Shown: positions 45,320-57,903, counted from the first letter of the stretch. The stretch: DNA of 64,000 nt from Macrocystis pyrifera (GCA_031763025.1 JASSKH010000029.1:8972571-9036570), one strand, 5' to 3'. Made by a program: numbers and translations. The notes: generated from the sequence alone by a model not told the origin.

Positions 45320-46254
45320 TCCTCCCCAGCTGGTTTAGCCGGACAAGGCAAGCCACGTGATGTCCTAGACAGTGGACCCGAAGTATTCTATGCAAACCAA
45401 ACTGGGGGAAGAAGACCCGGCCACTTTTGTTTCTGATAGGAAATCCTTCCCCAGTACGCACACTACATGTGCCGCCTTACACACTAACGCGACGAACAGA
45501 ACGCCCCCACTACGTAACTCATCCCTTCCCGCTCACCCTGCGTACACTCTTACGCCCCCTTCAACTCCGTTTTCGGATGCTTGTTTGACCCGTAACCTCA
45601 CTACAGCTCCCCCGACGTGCGGCACTGGTACCACGTAACACTATTGTGACAATCGATCAAAAATATCACAATCGTGGCGCCTCCAAGATGAAAACTAGGC
45701 AAACACAGAAAGTCAAATGTCGCAAGGAACTCCGTTCCGTCGGACAATATTCCCTTATTGTCTCCTACTCCCGCCATAGATACACAGATCACAACGGTAA
45801 TGCGAGATGACAGATTTTTTTGGCATGACTTCAACATAGTAATCCCTTGGCGCCCACCCAAACTATGAACTCCAGCAAATTCTTAGTGCCGCCGTTGCCG
45901 AGCTAAGTGGAATAGCTTCATGCCGACCAGAGCCGCTGGCCTAGAACAATACCCCCGGCGGCATCTCGTTCATCCCCTCCAGCTTAGAACAAGCGCTTCA
46001 GGAATCGCCACCCCGGAGTAATAGCGTAAGACGCTCCTCGTCCATCAGCCCCTTCGAAGCCCCGAAGCCGACACCACCAAGACAGGTGAGCCGGAGTTGC
46101 GCGCGACCGTTCTGGAAGATGGACCCTGCTGCTCGATCTTCGGTTGGCTGTTCGAGCGGTGGCGTAAACGAAGGAGACAGGGCGCGACGAAACAGGCACG
46201 GGCGCAGGCACATAAACGCACGCCCTTACACCCAGCAGCATGCCCGAAGGACGG

Positions 46255-46268
46255 TGAGGGAGAGGGAG

Positions 46269-46318
<50 letters not shown>
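46255..46318. repeat. (GA)n microsatellite
   Basis: GAGA run of about 60 bp in the B2 interior. B1 has a shorter version near 11995-12015, so the run expanded or shrank after the copies separated. Confidence 0.85.
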
Positions 46319-46322
<4 letters not shown>

Positions 46323-46639
46323 AGAGGGGTAGAAAAGAGATCATGCGCGAAACGGCGCGCCCGCGGCCCTACCCTCGCCTTCCCACTCCGACTCGCCTCA
46401 TTTCTGATTCCTTCATCTCTTCCCAATTTTTGTCAGTGAAATGGACGCGCCAATACGGCGAGTACGGTCGTAGACCTGCCCGGGCCGCCTCTCACGCCCC
46501 TTTCCGCCCTCGACCGGCGTGATGACTGTTGTGCCGATCGTCATTTTTCTCAGCGCCTCCTTTCTACTCGGCTCGGGGCGTCATCGTGACCCCCCTTCTC
46601 AGGCTGCGGGGCGGCTCCGCTCGCCGCCCGGATCCTACA

Positions 46640-47270
46640 AGTTCCACCACGCGTGAAATGTGTCCAACTGCAGCGGAGTGAAGCTGTCCAGTGACTCCGC
46701 CTTGGAGACCCAGTCTGTCGCCTGCCTGTCGACGTACCCGCCGCGGTACCCCCATCTCGCGACACCGGTAGCGCTGACCACCCGCCTCCTGTTCAGTAGC
46801 GTGTACATTGGTGCTGCTGTAGTCAAGTGCCCTTCGAGCCCCAGGTCTGCTCCCCACGACATCTGCACGAATGCATCCTCCATCGGATGCCGAAGATCGG
46901 ACGGCCTCGTGCTGAATTGCTTCGGCGATGCCGTGGAGACCGCCCTGGAGTGCGTCGCTCTCCGCCCTCCATCTCGATGACGACGCTCAGGCCTTCAATC
47001 ACCACCTCTACCCCCGTCCACGGACCAGTCCACTTCTCCTCGACCAGTTTAGGCCCCCTATCCTGCCGGCGGAGGCTGTCGATCTCCCTCATGAGGACGA
47101 GATCACCCGTCACAACCCGGGTGCCCGTCGCGCTGAATCGATAAGCTGCGGCCTTGTCGCGCCTTCTCCCTGCCCTCGTGTATCCTCTCGAGTGCCTTCC
47201 GGACCCCTCGTCGGCTGTGCCGGCGCTCTTCGAATAAGTTCTCGAAGCCTCCCGTGGTCTCCGTGTCATC
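46640..47270 (-). pseudogene. Integrase C-terminal region of B2 (GPY/F-like, possible chromodomain-like tail)
   Basis: 46965-47120 encodes GDLVLMREID and KLVEEKWTGPWTGVEVV, the GPY/F pattern of Ty3/gypsy integrases. Just downstream (46640-46880) the residues LLNRRRVVSATGVARWGYRG and ATDW occupy the place where chromoviruses have a chromodomain. The resemblance is suggestive only. Broken. Confidence 0.5.
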
Positions 47271-47405
47271 CATCTGTGACACTAACAGGTCAAGAGATGT
47301 ACACGGGCTGCGGCCCAACAAGAGCTGGAAAGGTGTCATTGCCGAAGGCAGGGACGGGTCTGGCATTGTACGTTTGATCAAGAATGCCAAAGCTACATAT
47401 TCGTC

Positions 47406-48060
47406 CTAGCAGGTGGACCATTCCTTACACAGCTCCAACAGCACATCGACCATACATACTCCTGTATGCTCTACAGTACCCTGACCCCGTGGGCGATCGG
47501 GAGGGCCGAAATCGATCTGCACCTTTAGCCAAAGGCAGAGATGCTCTATTACGGTGGCTGTGAACTCTCTTCCTCCGTCGACACGGATGAACAAGTGCGC
47601 TCCGAACGTTAGGCATAGGTCCAGGAAAAGGCGTGCGATCCCTTAAGCCCCTTTCGAGGGGAGAAGGTATGCGAACGGGAATCGAAGTGCTTTGTCCACC
47701 ACCAGCAACAAATACTCCTTATCTGTCTCGGACGTGTTGGGGATCCCCAGCAAGTCTACCTCCAAACCTTCCCAAGGCTCTAGGTACCTGGCAGGCAGCA
47801 TACCTACACATTGGCTACGCGTTCGCTTCCTACGCTGGCACACGCACGACAAGACGTACTCCATCACGTCCGTACACATCCTTGGTCAACGGAGGCGCAG
47901 TAGTGAAAGCGTCCTGCCGACTCCTGGGCGTCCATGCTGGCAGTATACTAACGCGAGCAAGTCGGGTACCTGAACGCCTGAAACGTCTAGGACCGACGTG
48001 CGTCTTGCTAGGATCCCGCTTTGCTCTACCTCGTACCATACTAAGTGTTGATGGTCGAGG
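47406..48060 (-). pseudogene. Ty3/gypsy-type integrase zinc finger and catalytic core of B2
   Basis: The order on the minus strand is VPDLLALVYCQHGRPGVGRT (zinc-binding region), PWEGLEVDLLGIPNTSETDK with YLLLVVDK (first catalytic Asp region), DGGREFTATVIEHLCL (second Asp region) and GQGTVEHT (Glu region). This is the layout of the DD(35)E core. The parts lie in more than one frame and the region is broken. The long frame just upstream (to about 48791) is Gly/Pro/Arg-rich and unassigned. Confidence 0.65.
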
Positions 48061-49489
48061 AGATACCTCACCACCTCCTTCTCGCCCATCCGCTCTCCCC
48101 CCCTCGTCTCTACTTCACCCCCAAGTGCTTCTCTAACCTTACCGAGGACCGGGCCTTCCTTGTGGCGTCCCACCAATCCCGGAACTTCCCGCAATGCGTC
48201 GATAGCCCGCCCCACCACCGCTCGTTCTGGCGGCTGCCCACTATATGGCAACTCTTCCCCCCTCGTGGGGGGTCCACCCGAGCTACCCCAGGGTACTGCC
48301 GTGGTCATCCGACGACCCGTTCGCGACACCGCTGACGACGCCTGCTTCTCTGTACCGCCGTTTCCTCTTGAACGCTGCCCGTCCACCCCGTCCACAGCGA
48401 ATGCGCCGACGCCGTGCGGAAAGGAGGGGCCGAGGCCGCCCGAGGTGCCCGCACCGCTTGAACCACGTGATTGGGGAGCGGACGAAGCCTCACGGACGGC
48501 GCGGACGCCCGTGCCGATCACCGAATCGCCACCGCCGGCGTGGCTACCCCTACCGCGGCAAGCCCCGAAAATGATGGCAAGACTGTCGTGAAATGCGAGG
48601 GTGCCCGGCTGTCTGTCAGTCAAGCCCCCTTCTCCAGATGTCTGAAGGGAGAAGGCGCCGCGGTGACTCTGAGGGGTGTTGTCCACAACGGCTCCTAGCA
48701 GCGACGGCGCAGGGGGCGGACATGGTCTCAGCATGGGTGGTTTCTGCGAGCATGGTTCGGTGGCGTGCGGCGTGACCATGACTCTCATCATAAGGTACTG
48801 GGCGGTTGAGTCGATTAAGAGTTAGGCGATCCATGTCATGAAATTTGTTTTTGCTGTAGCTTAAATCAGAGTATAAAAGCCGCTCGGCTGTCCCGGCTTC
48901 ACCTTCTTGAACTCGGTAATATAAGCCATACTCACCACCCCCCTTTGGGCACTACCTACGCAAGGGAGAGCACGAATATACTGTACCGGTTGTAAAATAC
49001 ATGCATATGTGGACAAGATACCGAATATAACGATGTCTCGACCAACTACTATTTTCTCGACCCTGCAAGCCCACCCCTAAACCGGAGTCAATCAGCCCAC
49101 ATGAGCACGAGAAAATTATAGCAATATAAAAAACAAAATACGGGTCCGTACATGTGGAAGGATTTGCACATCATGCAGGTAACCTGTTGAAAATAGTATT
49201 GAAGGGCATCGCGCGCTACAGGGGAACAACATGATTACCGCGCACTGCGCAGTTCCGGTGGGGGTGAGGCAACACTGCGCCGCAACACGTGGTTGCGATG
49301 GTTCCAAGCTGTGGCCTCAAGTGGGGAGGGACAGCGGACGCGATAATGTTGCGAACGGGCAATGCTGGGTATTGTTGAAAATGTGTGCAGCGTGTGGTTA
49401 CATCGTGGACTTTGGGAGCAGAATGTCGTTGCGTCGTGGCAATTGTCCCGTTATACTGGGAACGGGCAATACTTAACACTGTTAAAAAA

Positions 49490-50957
49490 AATGGTGCAGC
49501 ACGCCGGTGCGTAGATGAAAGTTTGTCCAGCATGCCCGTGCAGTTGAAGCAGTGCAGCCCTACGTAGTCACAATTTCGTGCAGTATCCCGGTATAGGTCA
49601 GAGGAGCGTACAACACTGTACGTTGCTGAACAATTGCGCAGCTTGCCGGTACCTTGTGAAGAAAAGCGACCAACAAGATCGCGCACGCGGCTAACACGTT
49701 CTCCACGCGTGAGTACATCGTTGAATGTTCGTAAGCCTGCCGGTACGTTATTACCAGTGCAGCACTACGTAGCCAGTGGTTGAAACTTCGTGCAGCATGC
49801 CGGTGTACCTGGTATGTTAGAGGAAAAGTGCAACATTGGACGTGTTTGCAAAATTGCGCGGCATGCTGGTAAATATCTAATTCTGCGAAAGACTAGACCG
49901 CACACGCGGCTAACGAGTTCTCACAACGAAAGTTGATGAACCACACCGAGCCCTACTAATGCTACTGCTGTACGGTCGATGTGTACACGGACGAACTCCG
50001 AGCATGACTGACTGACTGCCTGTCTACACTACGGTCAAAATCAAATCACGAAAACGAGCAAGCGACAGCGACCAGTACTTGCAGCAATATAATGCCTACT
50101 TACTGAGACAAAGTATCTCGCATGCTGCGGGTTCCTGTACGACTGCAAGCTATTCTGTGTACGAGTGGGCATCAAGCATGGATACGAAATATGCAGATTG
50201 TGGACGGGTCTAGCGACGTTCCTGCGGTAGGTGCCGGCGTAAGCAGCGTATGTTAGTAGTCTCCCGAAAACGATTAGTCGACAGCGACCCGTACTTGCAG
50301 CAGTATGATACCTACTTGCTGAGACAGGGTAGCTCGCATGCTGCGGGTTCCTGTACGATTGCAAGCCATTCAGTATACTAGCGAACATCAGGCATGAATA
50401 CGAAATAAGCAGCTTGTGGACGGATCTACCGACGTTCGTGCGGTAGGTGGTGTCGATAGCAGCGTCTCTCAATAGTCTCTTCTCGTCCCCGTGCTTTCTT
50501 CTGCGGGCCCTCCGGTGAGCAAACCGGAGGTACGGCCTCTCACCGATTCCTCTCACCTCCCTTCCCTTCCCCTTTTCACCCCTGCTGGCGTACGAAGGGG
50601 GCCGGTCTCATGCCTCGTGCGCGAGGATTCCCTCGCGTTGTTGCTGGCCAGCGTCATAGGTATTTCGCTGCATATATTGCTGTTGTATTTCTTACGATGC
50701 CTGTAATATTATTGAGCGTGTGGTTGACTGCTCGGGTGCAGTATGTTGCTTGTGCTTTTTACGCGGTATATATGTTTTTAGTGTGAATGTATGGGGGACA
50801 TTAAATCATATAGCGGGGCGGCGCGAACAGGTACGTCGCTTCATAAGTTGATGTTAAATTCAATACGATCCCTGTGTTATTAATGAGCGTGTGGTTCACT
50901 GCTCGGGTGCTGTCTTTTCCTTATGCTATATACCCGGTATATATGACTTAGTATGAT
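49490..50957. repeat. Tandem repeat blocks of B2 shared with B1
   Basis: These contain the GCAGCATGCCGGT units, the paired 206-bp units (about 50045-50450) and the paired 178-bp units (about 50640-50957), in the same order as 13541-14998. Confidence 0.65.
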
Positions 50958-51425
50958 CAGGGTGGGGGGCTGGCCGGGGACGTGGACACTCAAGGAGACA
51001 ACCATAGCCCGGAGAAGAAGGAAATTTGCCTAAAGCAGGGTGCATGCGTCGACGGGAGCTGGGTGGTGCGTGACACCCGGTTCGTGGACCATGGGAGTCA
51101 CCTGGCAAGTAGTCATACCTACGCTCCCGCTTACCCCGAGGTATATCGACGACCGCGAGAAACCGCGTCGGTTCCACCCTGCCGAGCCACGTGCAAACAT
51201 TTGGGTATGTAACGGGATCGTACACTTCAAACACCAGTGATTTGCGTTGATGACGAGTCGTGACCCCAGGCCGGCGACCCACCCCTTTACCCCACGACCG
51301 ACGCGGCGGGTGCGACGTGATCTTCCACTCTATGGCCCGATGCTGTGCCACAGTGACGCCCGCTGGCGACCTTAGCCCATCGCGGACTGTGCGTTTCAAC
51401 AAAGTTCTTGAGGGGACGAGTGTCA
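50958..51425. other. Junction between element B2 and the copia relic
   Basis: A 166-codon minus frame (50926-51426) includes VYDPVTYPNVCTWLGRVEP and a Pro/Arg-rich end. It may be a remnant of either element; I cannot assign it. Confidence 0.3.
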
Positions 51426-51429
51426 CCCC

Positions 51430-51640
51430 CAGCAGCTAGAGCAACAGCGGAAAGCAGCATCAGCAACAACAATAGTTCGAGCAGCAACAATAGCAACCTC
51501 AACAACAGAAGCAACTCCGGCATCGGGAGCAACAACAGCATTTCTAACGACAACAACGGCAACAACTCGAGCAGCAGCAACAACAGCAACACCAGCCGCA
51601 ACAATATCAGTAACAACAACCCCAGCAACCCCAAAATACA
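51430..51640. repeat. (CAG/CAA/AAC)n low-complexity tract
   Basis: Irregular CAGCAACAACAGC-type triplets, producing poly-Ser/Asn, poly-Ala/Val or poly-Leu frames according to strand. These frames are not genes. It sits at the left edge of the copia relic, where gag would be expected to end. Confidence 0.8.
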
Positions 51641-51689
51641 TTGAGCCATCGCACCTCCTGACGGCGCAATCTGCGTCCGTAGGCTAAAC

Positions 51690-52096
51690 CAACTAGTTGC
51701 GTAATATACGTGGAGTCGATGAACCCTGGATCGAAGACAATGGGGCTACCAACAATGGGGCTACCACGCATATGACCCACGACTGCAAGGTTTTATACCA
51801 CCTGCGTCCCCGCTCTCCGGAGAATGCTGAGGTGTATATTGGTAACACGACGGAACTTGCTGTAGAGTACGTGGAGACCCTTGACTTTACCTTGCAGAGT
51901 GCGACCGACATACCGATTATTTCATACAGTGTGTCGTAGTTGCCCAGACTTCAAGTCGACTTATCGTCCCTTCAACAAAATTCAAGCGAAGGAAGTGATC
52001 TCACTGAATGCAACAGGCGTTCACTCTATCGGTGGTCGCCTATTGTGCCCGAAAGGTTGAGTTGACTCCTGGCTGACAGCAACGAGAAGCACCCCG

Positions 52097-52129
<33 letters not shown>

Positions 52130-54950
52130 TACCCTTGCCCCCTATGCTCCGACGCCCATAGCCCCGGTAAATTCGCCTCAATAGCGGTAAACCTTTCCTG
52201 CCCCCCCCCCATGTGCCGGTGTGTGACATGATGCCGCCAATGATGACGCCGGCGTCACCAATAGTGCCGCCGCCGAGGGTTATGATTTTCATCTGCGTCC
52301 CTCCTCCTTTCACGGCCTACCCCGCAGAGTATCTCTCGGTAGAGGTCCCCCCCCGCATGCGCCGGTGCCCGTCATGGTAGTGAAGGCGATGACGCCCGGG
52401 CTATCGATACCAGGAGTAATGGAGCGGGTAGCAGCTCTCCTCCTCCCCCCTTCACGCCCTACCTCGCGGAGCATCCCTCCGTGAAAATTTCCTTTCCCTC
52501 ATGCGTCAAAGTCTGTCATGACGCCGCCGGCGCTGACACCCCCCTCCCCGGAATGCCCCTCGACAAAGCTCCCTGCCCCCCATGCGCCGGTGCCTGTAAT
52601 CGTGCCGCCGCCGATGACGCCAGCGCCACCGACGGTGCCATCTGCGCCGGGGATTATTGTAACAGCGAAATTTCCTCCCCCACTTTCGCCAGTGCCTGTT
52701 GCGATGCCGCAGGTGATGAAACCGGTGACACCGACCATTCCGCCGCCACCGGCAGTCGATAGTGTTCCTTCCGCCCATTTCTGATGCCGCACTTGTGCTC
52801 AGCGTTGGTCGCTTCAAGGAAACGGACATCAACATTTTTCATGTATGCAACGCACACGATCGCGAAAGCCTTCTACGCGAGACGGACAAGCAACAGAGCG
52901 TCAAGCTCACGGGGACACTGTGGTCACTCTGGCCAGCCGCGTACTGGCGAAGTGATAGCGCGCTTCGGGACCTACAACAACTACCTCTCGGATGGCATAT
53001 CCTTTGCAGCGGGCTTGTGTTGATCTTGTCGACCCCAGGGACGTCGCGTCTTCATGATACTTTCAAAGAATGATGCGACGCGGATGGGATGTATTTACCC
53101 CGTCAGGAGCATGAGTGCGACTGACGTGGCCGCGGCGACAAAAGCGTTCCTTTCCGACGTCGGTGGTGGTGTCGAGTGCTTTCGGACGGACACCGGCACC
53201 AAGTTCGTAAACAACATTTTCGAGCTGCTAAGCAACGGAAAAAAATCAACGATGACCACACGGGGATGGACGGCCGAAGCACGACGGCGTGGTCGATCAT
53301 GACTTAGACCTGATGCAGCAAGGCGACATGACCGCATGCTCAAAGCCCCCCGACTGTTCTCCGCACAACTGCCAAACCTCTACCCCTTCTGAGAAGAAGC
53401 GGCCGTTTACGTGAATGATTGAACAGCCATCACGCCCACCTCGGCGAACGCTTGTTGCAAATTACCGCACGAGATGTTCTACAGAAGAATACCGCCGGCC
53501 AACACCCTCGCTTGTATGCAGCCCGGATTTGCCGTGCCTGCAGATCGCACACGCCTGAGTCCAAGGCCGAGCGGTGCTTCTACCTCAATCTGTGGCGGCG
53601 CCACCCGCGTTGCTGCATCAAGGTAATCTCCGCTTGCAGCGTGGTTAGCAATTGGCGGGATATCTCATCGCAGGCCGGGAGAGTGCCGATTATCATGGCC
53701 GCACCAGACGCGGGGGCAAGCCTCGTGCAGACGACGCCAAAGGACGTCCATTCGCACGTCCGTTCCGTGCTGCCGGGGTGTCACCGGTGTCACCGGCGGG
53801 ACTAGTACCACTGGTATTGCCGGTCAATATTACCTACCATGTGTTAGTTGGAGAAGACACCAAACGCCGCCTGCGACGACGCCGATGAGGACGTCGATGC
53901 CACCGACTGTACCGTTACCGCCGAGGATGATTCCCCCTTCCATCCGTACTGCCGCCCTTGCCAGCCCCACCGGAATCACAAAATCCCCAGATAGACGAGG
54001 ACCCTCCGGATGAAGAGTTTTTGTAACCGGGGAGGAAGAGCATGAGGACGAGGGCGCACTACCTCGCCACCACTGCGGCGCAGGAAACTCATCACGTACT
54101 CTTCAACCAGCCCACCCCTGCCCTGCCCATCAGCGATGCGAGCGAGCGTTCGGAGCCCGAAACGCACCACGAGGTAATGTACGCGGAATAGCGGGCGAAC
54201 TGGTATCATACCAGGGAGTGGGAGATCACCGGGCTGGAAGAGCCAGAGACGTTCGGAATCGCGTCACAACAAACGAGGGGGGGACGTGACCTCAGCTAGA
54301 TAGGTATTCACGTGGGAGTCAGATGAAAACAGTGAAGATCGTGAGATCTAGAGCTGGTCAAGTGGAGAGAAGATTTTTCCTTCTCTCCGGAATTTATGAC
54401 AGTGAGTCGTTTGCCCCCACCCCCGCCGCGCCGAGTATATTGGCGTGGTGGCTGATATTGCCTGCGAGCTACGGTTGAATATGTGTGAGCTCGACGTACA
54501 ACCCGGCGTTTGTTCAGGCCGAGCTGAGAGAGGTGGTTTAGATGCGGACGTCGCAGGGCCGTAGAGGTTTGACTGGCAGAGAAGTATGCCTAAATCGCAG
54601 TCTGTACATCGGAAAGCTAGCATCGCGTACTTCCCACAGCCAACTGGTCGCCCGTCCGAGGAACCCAGGTTTAAGGCAGTGCCACGCAAAGGCGTGTGTC
54701 TTGCGATTGATCGGAATGGTGTCCATTCCATATTTTCAGTGGTACACGTCGATGACATATATGCGGCAGGCCTCAACGAGAGATTTATTCGTCTGGTCCC
54801 CACCAACAACAATGGTGAACTTTGATGGTGTGCTGGATGTCACTGTTCTCCGGACAAGGTCGCGGATTAGCTGACGATTTCGAAGAAATACTAGAAATTG
54901 GTGGTGATGAGGCGCGACCTCAGTAGTACCTGCAGTAGTCAAATCTGCGA
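51690..54950 (+). mobile_element. Ty1/copia retroelement relic
   Basis: Domains occur in copia order on the plus strand. A protease-like segment (51720-51930) has NNGATTHMTHD and VYIGN. An integrase core (53054-53260) has FRTDTGTKFVNNIFELL. A reverse-transcriptase segment (54586-54790) has VVHVDDIYAAGL, the copia YVDD box. Integrase before reverse transcriptase is diagnostic of Ty1/copia. LTRs were not identified. The relic is heavily broken, with many breaks, includes C-rich low-complexity inserts, and is old. Confidence 0.7.
52097..52129. repeat. Poly-C run of 33
   Basis: Uninterrupted C33 inside the copia relic, followed by a C10 run near 52200. Long G/C homopolymers like this also terminate the units at 34914-35635. 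Confidence 0.9.
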
Positions 54951-55207
54951 TGCATCATGCTGGACGAATACAGATTATATTGTGCTGAACCAACACGAAC
55001 AAACGTCAGCGTACCTATTTTGCATCCAAGCACGGGTTACCCCATAGCGTTTGGGTTAGGGCTAGGGTTCGGGTCAGGTGGTCAGCGTCCACTGTATGCC
55101 TGGTATCTCCTGCTGCCATCACTTTTTCTGGAAGCCCACGCATGGAGCAGTAAACAGCGGCAGCAGCAGCTTCTTCAATCAAGTAAAATTCTGCCTCGCA
55201 AGTATGT
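54951..55207. other. Spacer with a telomere-like patch
   Basis: 55048-55078 reads TTTGGGTTAGGGCTAGGG then TTCGGGTCAGG, four imperfect TTAGGG-like units. No gene seen. Confidence 0.45.
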
Positions 55208-55477
55208 ATGTTTCGAGAGACGACTGTAAACAGAGATAGCTTTACAGCAGCAACACAGCATTCTGTCGTACGAGACCTCATTCGCGCAAAACTTGTACCC
55301 ACAGACCAAGTTGCAGAGATAGAGGGAATACAACAAATGGAAACGGACAACGAGGCAGACAGAGCGCAGCGAAAGCACCACCAGCAGCACCACCAAGAGC
55401 ACCACCACCAGCAGCGACAGGACCAGAAGAAGCAGCAACAACGGATTTGCGGCTGTTTTCCTGCTCGTTGCGACTGA
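55208..55477 (+). CDS. Possible small His/Gln-rich protein or exon
   Basis: The frame begins MFRETTVNRDSFTAATQ with a true ATG. It has a plausible amphipathic segment (VVRDLIRAKLVPTDQVAEIE), then a His/Gln tract encoded by CAC/CAG repeats, and ends CGCFPARCD. The first half is not repeat-driven. No family is recognised, and it may be one exon of a longer gene or chance. Confidence 0.25.
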   Translation: MFRETTVNRDSFTAATQHSVVRDLIRAKLVPTDQVAEIEGIQQMETDNEADRAQRKHHQQHHQEHHHQQRQDQKKQQQRICGCFPARCD

Positions 55478-55849
55478 TGGATACCTATCCTCTAAGATGT
55501 TGTTGAAATCGCGGAATCGTACCCAGCAGAAGAACAATTACGTGGAAGGTCAAGGAAGACCAACGCTCATACTGCTGTGCTAGACTACCTCATTAGACTG
55601 CAGTACGAGCACGTACTTTCTGCATCTATTCCCGATACGTACCGTACATTACGATGATCTTTTTCCCCTAACCGACAACCTACTACTTGCTGCCGTACTA
55701 GACTACAAACTATATTAGACCATAGCACGAGTACGTACTTTCAACATACTTTCTCGATACCTACATTACGACGATAACGGTCCACGAAGGACGAGGGTCA
55801 ACCTACCCTGCTATTCGTAACCGTTGAGGTCGTGCCTTCGTTTGTTTCT

Positions 55850-57430
55850 TTGATTCAGGTTGCGGCACTGCGCGTCGAGGCCCTCGAGTTGTGCGCAGCT
55901 GCATGTATATTTTCTGTTTTGTCTACAGAGTTTTGTTCACGGGGTGCATGTGCGTAACGATCATCAGCGAAAGTTTTTCATGTACACCTTTGTCATGTTG
56001 GACATTACTACGGCGTCCTATTTGTTATAGGTGTGTTCACGGCACGTCGAAGCAATCGCAATCTCAGCGATTCGGCTGTACTATTATGTTTTGGTAATAT
56101 ATTTCGAATCTGAAAGTACCCGTGCGACTCGCGAGGATTCGGTCCTTTCAACCCCTCGTACCCTTGAGACTACCGCGGGTTGCAGGTCTGGAGAAGTCCG
56201 TAGTATCACTGTTGTCTTGTCTCGACCTGTGTAGAAGGGAAGGTTTTCTGTCGTCCTTTGTTGTCGTGGACCGTTATCGTCGTAATGTAAGTGTCGAGAA
56301 GAATATCCGTCGTCCTTTGTTGTTATACGACGTTTAAGTTTTGTAGTAGTCTGCGCTTTGTTTCTCCGAACTAATTAGAAATATTTGTTTCCTTTCAGCC
56401 TCTGTTTCCTGGGGATTTTCAGGAGCGATGGACGACGAAAGTCGTCCTTCACGCCGCGCATTGTCGGATGGGAAATTGCTGGCGTCATTAGGGATACTAT
56501 GGACAATTAGGGTCATTCTTATCGCAGAACGTTTTTTGCATAATTTCCATGTTTCTTTCGCGCAATTTTTTAATCTTCCAGGTTTTCCTGATTGTTTTTC
56601 CAAAGATGTGAAATTTAACAACCCTGATTTTGCTGCTTCTGGAAAATTTCACGAATAGTGACAGAACGCCTTCGTATCGTAAAACATATCTTCAATTATT
56701 TCCAAGCTTTGGAAATTCTGGAAAAAACGCTCTACAGCAGCTGTAACAGCAGTCACGATGTTTACCCCCAAGTTTGCGATTTTTCATTTTTTGGGTGATT
56801 ATCTCGCTCGGTTTGAAATATTTTCCGTTTTTTTTTTGTTTTTTACAGTTTCAGCCGATCGATTTTTATTATTTTTATTTTTTCGCCTCCGTTTTTCCAT
56901 TTTCGTATATTTTTCGTGTGTTTTTCCGTAGATTCTCGTCCTGTTTTTGTGATTCGTATGCGACGCACGAATGGTCTGGAGTTAGAGAAGGGGACGCGCT
57001 TAAAGCACCACATGCATGTTCGTTGTCGAAGAGTTCACGATGTATATGCCATTTTTGCGATTTTGTTATCGTTCTCATTCGTTTTTCGCGACTATCTCGC
57101 TCTGTTTCGAATATTTTCCCTTTTTTTCAAGTTTTGGTCGATTAAGTGTTTCGAATTTTTTTGTTTTTTTTTTTCATTTTCGTTTTGTGCCGATTCTTAA
57201 CGCTGTTCCTCGATTTCGTCAGTTTTCGGTATTTTTATCATTTGTGATATATTTCTTCAGAAATATAAACTATGGATGACTATTCGTATGAAGACGAGTA
57301 TGAGAAAGCACCTGTATTCATGAACGGAAATGGGACGCAACAATCGGTCCAAACAATTATAGATGTAAACAGGCGATTAACAAATGCTGAGAGCTCCGTG
57401 CTCCATTCAGTAAAACAACCGGCACGCCGC
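55850..57430 (+). CDS. Possible intron-containing host locus (exons uncertain)
   Basis: Several strong splice-like signals occur on the plus strand: acceptors TTTCTTTGATTCAG (55858), GGGGATTTTCAG (about 56423), TTTTTCCGTAG (about 56932) and TTTCTTCAG (about 57259), and a donor GTAAGTG at about 56287. Between them lie non-T-rich islands with open frames: MDDESRPSRRALSDGK at 56428, RTNGLELEKGTRLKHH at about 56965, and MDDYSYEDEYEKAPV at 57270. The T-rich DNA between looks like introns. Exon joining cannot be settled by eye and no family is recognised. The boundaries given are the extent of the signals and not a transcript. Confidence 0.25.
57246..57335 (+). repeat. Flanking direct repeat K, left copy
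   Basis: ATTTCTTCAGAAATATAAAC... through GAGAAAGCACCTGTATT. The matching copy is at 62405-62495. The two copies bracket the split third copy of repeat D. Confidence 0.6.
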
Positions 57431-57439
57431 ATGCCGTAG

Positions 57440-57903
57440 GTACTTAGATATCCCGGGTAGGGTATAGTTATTTTCTTCTTTTGATATGGTATACGTACGA
57501 AAGAGAAAGCACAGCACGGCACAGCAGCACCGCAACAACAATGAAAATGAAACTGAAAATATCCGAAAGAACAACATCCTGGTCCCCTCTCATGTAATAT
57601 TTTTTTTTTCGATTGGAATACCTTGCACTGGTCAAAAAGTAAACAATCGAACAGGAGAGCTTCTCTCTCAGTCTCGTACGCTGACCGCCCGTCTCGCGAC
57701 CACCTCACCACCGATTTCGGTCCGGGTAAAATCTTCCTGCCTCTCTGCCACAGTGAGCCCCGTCGCCCGCCTCGCGTGAAGCCCGGTGCTCACCGTGGCC
57801 CTCCCCCTACAGCTCGACAAAGGTTGTGCTCAGACTGCGTAGCTCTCTCTGTGAACTTGAACTTGGTCGCGAAAATAAGCACCGCTGGAATATTATTGTT
57901 GTT
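57440..57903 (+). repeat. Repeat D, copy 3, left piece
   Basis: Matches 4300-4795 of copy 1, including CACAGTGAGCCCCGTCGCCC and GTCGCGAAAATAAGCACC. It breaks off where family F begins. Confidence 0.75.

Larger units (their letters stand above)
44841..50957 (-). mobile_element. LTR retroelement B2, Ty3/gypsy-type integrase, minus orientation
   Basis: It has a 3' LTR (44841-45319) matching both B1 LTRs, a purine tract next to it, and an interior collinear with B1. On the minus strand it keeps integrase parts in the expected order: an HGRPGVG-type zinc-finger end, a core with VDLLG...YLLLVVDKALRFPFAY and DGGREF...GQGTVEHT, then a GPY/F-like module (KWTGPWTGVEVV). The 5' LTR is not seen; the element passes into the copia relic at about 50957. 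No reverse transcriptase or RNase H is recognisable. It is broken, with several breaks, and is old. Confidence 0.75.

Noticed and set aside
51430-51649. Possible CRISPR-like or protein repeat array of CAGCAACAAC units
   Set aside because: Irregular triplet microsatellite without spacers; eukaryotic context.
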